5,616 bases of DNA, taken from positions 1 through 5,616 of the forward strand of contig JBGCFT010000258.1 in assembly GCA_045107085.1 (NCBI GenBank), read 5' to 3'. Below are positions 1-4,392 of the stretch, piece after piece. Source of the stretch: NORP309 sp045107085 (GTDB lineage: Bacteria; Pseudomonadota; Gammaproteobacteria; Xanthomonadales; Marinicellaceae). The position numbers and the translations under genes were made by a program. Numbering within the stretch: the first letter of the stretch is position 1; each line of letters opens with the position of its first letter. Under the pieces are notes generated by a model that saw only the letters and a list, made by a program, of their open reading frames with translations, made no database searches and had not been told where the DNA came from.

Positions 1-56
1 GTCACTTGCGCTTGACCGTCTGGAAAGCTGGCTGCATCATTAATTTCAGTCCATTT
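1..56 (-). repeat. Start of a second copy of the N-terminal beta-sandwich module
   Basis: Residues 553-570, plus the partial codon for residue 571 (Thr whichever base follows), read KWTEINDAASFPDGQAQVT. Residues 28-46 read TWSEIDDAPSFPEKISQKT. Ten of 19 positions are identical (W, E, I, D, A, S, F, P, Q, T) and several others are conservative. The architecture therefore repeats after one propeller, and the protein outside the window should continue with another DVUA0089-like domain. Confidence 0.75.
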
Positions 57-1712
57 TGTAAAATCGGCGAACTCTCCTAATTCTACATTGGTTAATTTTA
101 ACCTTTCATCATTACGGCAATTAACAAAAGTCCCATCTCCTACACCATTACATATACGTGCCTTATCTTCCATACCAAAAACAGCATCTAGAATATTATC
201 TTGATTTAAATCACCCAGTTTGACCGATAGATGATCATCAATAACTCCACTGATATCAGAACAGTTAAAAGCGCCAAGTCCATCTCCAAGACAGACTTTG
301 TTTGTTCCAGATGAAAAGCCCCCTGTATTTGAAAAAACAGCATCAATATTCCCATCTGCATTTAAATCTGCCATGTCCATTCCTGTAGTATCGTGGCTAA
401 ATCCATTCATGGCTGAACAAGTTAACACGCCTGTACCATCATTTATACAAACTTGTGCTGGTTGTGTTTCTGCATAAGTGACAATATCTAAATGGTTGTC
501 ATTATTAACATCGTATACTTCCAGACCTCGACCAGATTGAACCGAAACCTCATTACATGACCCAAAATCACCCAATCCATCACCTGGACAAATGGTAATG
601 GAATTAAAACCGTGAACAATTAAGTCTATATTCTTATCTGTGTCCATATAAGCAAAATCAATGTTTGAATAGAAACGATCAGCTACAGGAAAATCTGTAC
701 ATCCATTCAAAAATCCATTTGTTCCATCTCCCAAACAAATTTTTAAAACTTTTGATACTTGACCCACTGCGAATATAAAGGCCGCATCAAGATTTCCATC
801 ATAATTAATGTCTGCCAAAGCAATGTCTGTTGTATTGGTTTCACCAATGTTTAGATTCTGGCAAGATTGAAACCCATCAACTTCACCACCAAGACAAAGT
901 GTAGGTAGTGCATTAAATTGATCAAAAACCACATCAAGATACTTGTCTTTGTTGAAATAACCTATTGCCAAATCAGCCTTGTCAGACGATGAACTTTCAT
1001 TATTACAAGTTAAAAATTCTCCTTGTCCATCACCGAAACACAAACTAGATTGAGAATCAGATGTATTGGTTGCAATGATATCGAGTTTTTCCTGACAAAA
1101 CTCTACTCCTTGCATACCTAAAATGTATTCACCTGTTGCAGGTGTTGAACTGTCCCAACCCGCAAAACGACCAGCCGAAGGGTTTTCTCCATTAATTAAA
1201 CTGGAATCATCTGTATTGAAATTAAAAAGAGAATTATTTGATGAATCTAATGGAGATTGTGCAAAACCTGAAACAACTAAGTTGTATTCTCCTGGTTGAT
1301 TCAACACAAATCCAGATCCATCATTTGCTACTCCAGTCAATGTTGAGTGGAATGGACTTGTATTATGAACAGTATCATCATTGAATAATAATGGCTTGCC
1401 TTTGATGTCAAACAAATACAAACGTGTGTCAAAAGTCGCTGATGCAGTTGGATCAATATTACTATCCGTCGTGACTCTAAAGTTTTCAGGATCCACAATT
1501 TTAATGCAATAACTGTCACGAAAATCATTGTTTGATGATTGTCCAAACAGTTGTAATAACTGTCCTTCTCCTTGGGTTTTTTGGGAAATTTTTTCAGGAA
1601 AACTGGGCGCATCATCAATCTCACTCCAAGTGCCACCACCAGCAAATGAGGTATTAAAAAAAAATGAGGTAATAAAAACCATTTTTAGCTGAAGATATTT
1701 TTGTCTATTCAT
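1..1712 (-). CDS. Secreted DVUA0089-like / FG-GAP (VCBS) repeat protein, C-terminus beyond window
   Basis: The frame is open from the ATG at 1712-1710 to the left edge: 570 complete codons and no stop. Residues 1-24 are a Sec signal peptide (basic MNRQK, a hydrophobic core, then SFA before GGG), so the product is exported. Residues 28-200 resemble the DVUA0089/pre-peptidase C-terminal-like beta-sandwich: WSEIDDAPSFP at the start, then YCIKIVDP (68-75), FDTRLYLFD (94-102), a FNDD turn and GEYNLVVSG (141-149). Residues 206-548 hold seven FG-GAP/VCBS-like units with a [LIV]C-x-GDG-x-G-x-F-x-C core. Six DxNxDGxxD-like calcium loops are visible, for example DINYDGNLD at 301-309 and DLNADGNID at 449-457. 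Residues 553-570 restart the first domain. Such proteins are usually surface-bound or extracellular, with adhesive or binding roles; no catalytic motif is seen and the function is unknown. M11 is a poorer start because it would remove the basic n-region. No strong Shine-Dalgarno is visible. Confidence 0.9.
   Translation of the reverse strand, partial: MNRQKYLQLKMVFITSFFFNTSFAGGGTWSEIDDAPSFPEKISQKTQGEGQLLQLFGQSSNNDFRDSYCIKIVDPENFRVTTDSNIDPTASATFDTRLYLFDIKGKPLLFNDDTVHNTSPFHSTLTGVANDGSGFVLNQPGEYNLVVSGFAQSPLDSSNNSLFNFNTDDSSLINGENPSAGRFAGWDSSTPATGEYILGMQGVEFCQEKLDIIATNTSDSQSSLCFGDGQGEFLTCNNESSSSDKADLAIGYFNKDKYLDVVFDQFNALPTLCLGGEVDGFQSCQNLNIGETNTTDIALADINYDGNLDAAFIFAVGQVSKVLKICLGDGTNGFLNGCTDFPVADRFYSNIDFAYMDTDKNIDLIVHGFNSITICPGDGLGDFGSCNEVSVQSGRGLEVYDVNNDNHLDIVTYAETQPAQVCINDGTGVLTCSAMNGFSHDTTGMDMADLNADGNIDAVFSNTGGFSSGTNKVCLGDGLGAFNCSDISGVIDDHLSVKLGDLNQDNILDAVFGMEDKARICNGVGDGTFVNCRNDERLKLTNVELGEFADFTKWTEINDAASFPDGQAQV
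69..1097 (-). repeat. Seven cysteine-paired FG-GAP-like units (probable seven-bladed beta-propeller)
   Basis: This stretch encodes residues about 206-548. Seven units recur every 47-53 residues. Their cysteine pairs are C225/C236, C273/C284, C326/C338, C375/C386, C422/C432, C474/C484 and C521/C532, always flanking a GDG-x-G-x-F type turn. Between the pairs lie D-x-N-x-D-G-x-x-D loops followed by two or three hydrophobic residues (LDAAF, LDIVT, IDAVF, LDAVF), which are typical calcium loops of FG-GAP propellers. The seven-fold count matches the known seven-bladed fold. Disulfide formation within each blade is inferred from the regular pairing. Confidence 0.8.
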
Positions 1713-1923
1713 ATTACTAGTGTTAATGTTACAGTAATTTAATTATAAACTAGAATGATGTAAATTTAAATTACCTAAACAGAATATTGCCCATCGGATA
1801 CCCTGTTCATTCTGCATTTGCTAAAAATATTTCAAGCAGGAAATCATTACCAAAACGACTCTGACAGATAAAAAATCAAATTTCACTAATTGAAGTTAAT
1901 AATGTGTCTTCAACATTTAGGCC
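1713..1923. other. Intergenic region between the sigma operon and the FG-GAP gene
   Basis: These 211 bases separate two minus-strand transcription units. No open frame of note is seen. The region holds the candidate promoter at 1742-1770 and one ATTTCACT octamer at 1880-1887. It also has a 6-bp inverted repeat TTGAAG/CTTCAA (1890-1895 and 1908-1913) just after the operon's last stop. That hairpin is AT-rich and its nearest minus-strand T-run is about 15 bases further on, so no convincing terminator can be called. Confidence 0.6.
1742..1770 (-). promoter_or_regulatory. Candidate sigma-70 promoter for the secreted FG-GAP protein
   Basis: On the minus strand a perfect TATAAT lies at 1747-1742. 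It is preceded by TTTAAA at 1770-1765, a 4/6 match to TTGACA, with a 17-bp spacer. The -10 box is 29 bp upstream of the ATG at 1712. The -10 is strong and the -35 mediocre. AT-rich DNA gives chance matches, so this is a prediction. Confidence 0.5.
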
Positions 1924-2199
1924 TTACCATTCTTCATATACTGCGTACATTACAATAGCACTAAAACTGACAACTCCAATCGTTGTTATGTAGCTGTATG
2001 AAGTTGATAAATCAAAAGATGGCTTTAATACCATAAGGGTTATTAGACTTGTAAGTGCTCCCAATATAGTAAAAATAACAATAATGTTATTTCTTTTTTT
2101 GTTTCTTTGAGTAATTTTACTTAATACCGATCGTAAAAAATCTGGATCAATTAAATTTTGGTTATACTTTAATAAATTATTAAAAAATTCTTTGGTCAT
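1924..2199 (-). CDS. Small two-helix membrane protein, possible anti-sigma factor
   Basis: I do not recognise a family for this 91-residue protein. Residues 1-37 are a charged, presumably cytoplasmic segment ending in a basic patch (QRNKKRNN, 31-38). Two membrane helices follow at about 38-58 and 69-87, and the protein ends YEEW. By the positive-inside rule both termini face the cytoplasm. It is the last gene of the operon. Its ATG overlaps the TGA of the sigma gene as ATGA (2199-2196), so translation is probably coupled, with a weak AGAG upstream inside the sigma gene. A small membrane protein coupled to an ECF sigma gene suggests an anti-sigma factor or a membrane partner. There is no HxxxCxxC zinc motif and no periplasmic sensor domain, so it would not be a classical ZAS-type anti-sigma. 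The coding call is firm; the function is inferred from position only. Confidence 0.8.
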   Translation of the reverse strand: MTKEFFNNLLKYNQNLIDPDFLRSVLSKITQRNKKRNNIIVIFTILGALTSLITLMVLKPSFDLSTSYSYITTIGVVSFSAIVMYAVYEEW

Positions 2200-2777
2200 A
2201 AACCCACTCTATTTTGTTTTCGTTTTTCCACATTAACAGCTTGAAGTATTTTATCTTTAGCTCTTTTGATTAATGATTTTACACTACCCAAAGGTATTTG
2301 GGTGATTTTTTGTATCTCTTCATGACTCATGCCTATTGCACAAGATAAAGTAATTACCACTCTTTGTTTAGGGTTTAATAATTTCATTAACTGTTCCGCA
2401 TAAACATCAGCATCTAGTGCTTTATTTTCTGATATTTGTTCGTGTAATTCTATTTGATAACTTTGAAAATTAGCCTTACAAATATTTTTGATGAATAACC
2501 GATATGCGATCGTATGTAACCAAGAATTAAAACTGCCTTTGGATTGATACTGATGGATTTTTTCGAAAGCTATGATGAAGGTTTCTTGCGACAAATCTTC
2601 TGCTGCATGATAATCTCCAGCATTTAATCGACGCAGAAAATGTCGAATGCCCGACTGATATTTTTCAACTAAACAAGCAAATGCCTGATGATTTTTGTTA
2701 TTTATGACTTGGCTAATTAAAACCAAGTCATTTTCAGGTAAGTTTTTCACTACTGTTAGTATCGATTTAACTTCCAA
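2196..2777 (-). CDS. RNA polymerase sigma factor, sigma-70 family, ECF subfamily
   Basis: This 193-residue protein has the normal ECF length and two-domain build. Sigma region 2 lies at about 30-101. It includes AEDLSQETFIIAFEKI (59-74), the region 2.2 core-binding helix, and SFNSWLHTIAYRLFIKN (82-98), which covers regions 2.3-2.4 for -10 melting and recognition. A variable linker follows. Sigma region 4 lies at about 126-180, with LNPKQRVVITLS and the helix-turn-helix GMSHEEIQKITQIPLGSVKSL for -35 binding. The protein should direct core RNA polymerase to a small set of promoters. The start is TTG at 2777-2775, the first standard start codon after the in-frame stop near 2846-2844. A GGGGCAGGA stretch sits about 11 bases upstream of it. 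GTG at codon 10 is an alternative but has no good ribosome site. The gene overlaps the upstream gene by 22 bp and the downstream gene by 4 bp. Its exact ECF group cannot be told by eye. Confidence 0.93.
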   Translation of the reverse strand: MEVKSILTVVKNLPENDLVLISQVINNKNHQAFACLVEKYQSGIRHFLRRLNAGDYHAAEDLSQETFIIAFEKIHQYQSKGSFNSWLHTIAYRLFIKNICKANFQSYQIELHEQISENKALDADVYAEQLMKLLNPKQRVVITLSCAIGMSHEEIQKITQIPLGSVKSLIKRAKDKILQAVNVEKRKQNRVGL

Positions 2778-3112
2778 ACCAATATAAATCCTGCCCCTAC
2801 AAACCCAGGAAACAATGATAAAGCTCGGAATATTGTAGCACCCTCATCATTAGGAATGATATAACCAAATGCAAAGGTTGCAAATGCAATGCATAATAAA
2901 ATAATTCCTCGCCTTAAATCCAACATTTTGGGGGATTTAGTTTGACTTAAACTCTTGAGCATTTCTGGAGTTAACTCATAGCCTTTATCAATACTCTTTT
3001 CTAAAACATCATGGGTTTTAATTTTTACTTTGTAAGAGTTATTCATGAATGTATAAATAACTCCTGCAACTAGTAAAATCATTAATCCTACTATTATTGC
3101 TTCTGATGGCAT
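2756..3112 (-). CDS. DUF6249-like small inner-membrane protein
   Basis: This 118-residue protein leads the sigma operon. Helix 1 is at about 4-23. A soluble stretch at about 25-66 has a charged EKSIDKGYELTPEML segment, then LRRGIILL leads into helix 2 (about 68-86), and helix 3 is at about 94-114. The order of helix, basic/acidic linker with an 'E-K-G-x-E-L-x-P-E' signature, and 'L-R-R-G-I-I-L-L' helix is what I associate with DUF6249 family proteins. Members are small, have no known biochemical role and are often found beside ECF sigma genes; this is recalled and not checked. The ATG start is supported by AGGAG at 3123-3119 with a 6-base spacer, the best ribosome site in the operon. The end overlaps the sigma gene by 22 bp, which implies co-translation. 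A role in sensing or transmitting an envelope signal to the sigma factor is inference. Confidence 0.85.
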   Translation of the reverse strand: MPSEAIIVGLMILLVAGVIYTFMNNSYKVKIKTHDVLEKSIDKGYELTPEMLKSLSQTKSPKMLDLRRGIILLCIAFATFAFGYIIPNDEGATIFRALSLFPGFVGAGFILVWKLNRY

Positions 3113-3118
3113 ATTGTT

Positions 3119-3123
3119 CTCCT
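3119..3123 (-). promoter_or_regulatory. Ribosome binding site of the sigma operon's first gene
   Basis: AGGAG on the minus strand, 6 bases before the ATG at 3112. It fixes this start codon. It is much stronger than the sites before the sigma gene and the last gene, consistent with those two depending on translational coupling. Confidence 0.75.
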
Positions 3124-3207
3124 GTAATTTATTGAATATTACCTATAAGAGTAAATTAATCTTGCTTTTGGATGCATTTATTTTAGTTAATTAGAGGGTT
3201 TTGCATA

Positions 3208-3213
3208 ATTATA
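3208..3213 (-). promoter_or_regulatory. Possible -10 element for the sigma operon
   Basis: A perfect TATAAT on the minus strand, about 95 bases upstream of the operon's first ATG. No recognisable -35 box lies 16-18 bases further upstream, and no classical ECF-type GGAAC element is seen. The operon's true promoter is therefore uncertain. Confidence 0.25.
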
Positions 3214-3371
3214 TGGAGAAAGAATAACCAGAAGATTTTGTAAATTGAGTTAATTGTTGCGTTTACAAGCTTGTTATTGCCAATAATTTGGAAAATTTAC
3301 TCGTTTTTTTCTTTACAGATTAGTTATGCCAAGCTGTCAATTATATAAAATTTCGGTTAGTGTGTTTACCC

Positions 3372-3390
3372 ACAATGAAATAATCATTGT
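3372..3390. promoter_or_regulatory. Perfect 7-bp dyad overlapping the -35 box, possible operator
   Basis: ACAATGA (3372-3378) and TCATTGT (3384-3390) are exact reverse complements around a 5-base centre AATAA. The right arm shares four bases with the -35 hexamer at 3387-3392. Placement and symmetry suit a homodimeric repressor site. No regulator is identified. Confidence 0.35.
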
Positions 3391-3415
3391 TTGTATCCAT
3401 TTAATTCTCTATAAT
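3387..3415 (+). promoter_or_regulatory. Candidate sigma-70 promoter for the acetyltransferase
   Basis: A perfect TATAAT at 3410-3415 follows TTGTTT at 3387-3392 (3/6 to TTGACA, with the key TTG present) with a 17-bp spacer. Transcription would start near 3422 and leave a leader of about 165 bases before the chosen ATG at 3589. Confidence 0.45.
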
Positions 3416-3588
3416 TTATATCAATATACACTGCTCAAATAGTTTTTACGGGATTAATGCATTCATCTCACTCTGAATTTTATTTGTGTTACACTGTTTA
3501 ATTTCTTATCGAGACATTGCTGGTTTCATGGATTATCCAAAGCTCTCTGATACTATTATATCTTGCTTTCTTTTTAAGGTTTATTTAT

Positions 3589-4125
3589 ATGAAAACACCA
3601 AACTCTAATCGACTATCTTATCAATTGATGGATGAACATGATGCCGCTTTACTTTTTGAATTGGATCAAGATCCTCAAGTAATGCACTTTATTAATGGTG
3701 GAAAACCCACCACTCAAAAAGAATTAGAAGAAATCTATGTTCCACGAATGAAATCCTATACCAACCCTGATAAAGGCTGGGGACTATGGAAAGTCAACCT
3801 CATTGAAAATGGTGAATTTATTGGCTGGGTTTTAGTTAGACCCATGGATTTCTTTAGTGATAACAAACAAATAGATAATCTAGAGCTCGGATGGAGGTTT
3901 ATGCAAAAATCTTGGGGTCAAGGTTATGCAACTGAAGCGGCATTAAGCATAAAGAATGCTTTAACTGAGAATAAATGTGCCAATAAATACACAGCCATTG
4001 CTGTTTCTGAGAATATAGCCTCTATTGGCATCATGAAAAAACTTGGTATGAAGTTTATAAAAAAAGACATACACAAAGATCCTTTGGGTGATATGGAAGT
4101 CGAGTATTATGAATGCTTGGTTTAA
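3589..4125 (+). CDS. GNAT family N-acetyltransferase, RimJ/RimL-like
   Basis: The product has 178 residues, the usual length for this family, and should transfer the acetyl group of acetyl-CoA to an amine in the cytoplasm. The N-terminal pattern NRLSYQLMDEHDAALLFELDQDPQVMHFINGG (7-38) is typical of RimJ/RimL-type enzymes. Motif A, which binds the acetyl-CoA pyrophosphate, is ELGWRFMQKSWGQGYATEAA (99-118) with the Q-G-Y-A-T-E-A turn. Motif B follows as AVSENIASIGIMKKLGMKF (138-156). The substrate (protein N-terminus, antibiotic or other amine) cannot be told. I chose ATG at 3589 because it starts just before the conserved fold and has AAGG at 3576-3579 with a 9-base spacer. An upstream TTG at 3517 would add 24 hydrophobic residues and is less likely. 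The gene appears monocistronic, divergent from the sigma operon. Confidence 0.9.
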   Translation: MKTPNSNRLSYQLMDEHDAALLFELDQDPQVMHFINGGKPTTQKELEEIYVPRMKSYTNPDKGWGLWKVNLIENGEFIGWVLVRPMDFFSDNKQIDNLELGWRFMQKSWGQGYATEAALSIKNALTENKCANKYTAIAVSENIASIGIMKKLGMKFIKKDIHKDPLGDMEVEYYECLV

Positions 4126-4169
4126 ATCAATACAACTCATTCTCAACTTTGGTAACATGATTAGAAAAA

Positions 4170-4215
4170 ACAGGTGAAAGACATAACAAATATTTCACTG
4201 TTAATTTTATTTAAA
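4170..4215 (+). terminator. Possible weak rho-independent terminator after the acetyltransferase
   Basis: ACAG-GTGAAA (4170-4179, one bulged G) can pair with TTTCACTGT (4193-4201) across a 13-base loop, and a T-rich stretch follows. The stem is short and AT-rich, so it may instead be a protein-binding dyad (see the GTGAAA/TTTCAC finding). Confidence 0.3.
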
Positions 4216-4237
4216 TTTTTCTATTATTGCACAATCA

Positions 4238-4267
4238 AGTGAAATTAATTTGGGCATACATTTCACT
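4238..4267. promoter_or_regulatory. Inverted repeat AGTGAAAT-N14-ATTTCACT upstream of the beta-helix gene
   Basis: AGTGAAAT at 4238-4245 and ATTTCACT at 4260-4267 are perfect 8-bp arms separated by 14 bases. The repeat lies about 125 bases upstream of the ATG at 4393 and about 70 bases upstream of the candidate promoter. No T-run follows, so a terminator is unlikely and an operator or activator site is the better reading. Confidence 0.35.
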
Positions 4268-4336
4268 ATTAAAAAGGCTGTTAATGAATCACTTATTGAT
4301 AGCTTAAACTCAATTATTTAATTTCTTTTGTCCAGT

Positions 4337-4366
4337 TTGAATCTTTATTTCGTATGTTTTTATATC
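4337..4366 (+). promoter_or_regulatory. Candidate promoter for the beta-helix protein gene
   Basis: TTGAAT (4337-4342, 4/6) and TATATC (4361-4366, 4/6) are separated by 18 bases, and the -10 lies 26 bases before the ATG. This is a modest match in AT-rich DNA; the distance to the gene is sensible. Confidence 0.3.
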
Positions 4367-4392
4367 AACTAAATAAACTGAGGCAAACTTTC

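Larger units (their letters stand above)
3113..3588. other. Divergent control region between the sigma operon and the acetyltransferase
   Basis: These 476 non-coding bases, very AT-rich, separate genes pointing away from each other. They contain the AGGAG ribosome site and possible -10 of the minus-strand operon, and the plus-strand promoter at 3387-3415 with its overlapping dyad. There is also a short palindrome, TTATTG-C-CAATAA, near 3275-3287. I see no gene, RNA or mobile element. The frame of the acetyltransferase stays open upstream only to 3502. Confidence 0.6.
4126..4392. other. Intergenic region between the acetyltransferase and the beta-helix gene
   Basis: These 267 bases have no gene. 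They hold two successive GTGAAA/TTTCAC dyads (4174-4198 and 4239-4266), a candidate promoter at 4337-4366 and the GAGG ribosome site at 4380-4383. Confidence 0.6.

Noticed and set aside
69..1097. The internal repeats as a nucleotide-level tandem repeat or CRISPR-like array
   Set aside because: The periodicity is at protein level with diverged codons; there are no identical DNA repeats or uniform spacers.
1337..1645. A 102-codon open frame on the minus strand
   Set aside because: It lies in another frame inside the FG-GAP protein gene, has no domain resemblance, and the overlapping frame has a clear signal peptide and repeats.
1780..1814. CAGAAT/ATTCTG inverted repeat upstream of the FG-GAP gene
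   Set aside because: The arms are only 6 bp with a 23-base spacer, which is not distinguishable from chance.
1890..1913. TTGAAG/CTTCAA hairpin after the sigma operon as a terminator
   Set aside because: The stem is only 6 bp and AT-rich, and the T-run on the minus strand begins about 15 bases later, so it does not fit a rho-independent terminator.
3275..3287. TTATTG-C-CAATAA palindrome
   Set aside because: It has a one-base centre, sits in AT-rich DNA and shows no clear relation to a promoter; short palindromes like this are expected by chance.
3961..4158. A 65-codon open frame on the minus strand
   Set aside because: It is antisense to motif B and the end of the acetyltransferase, with no recognisable features.
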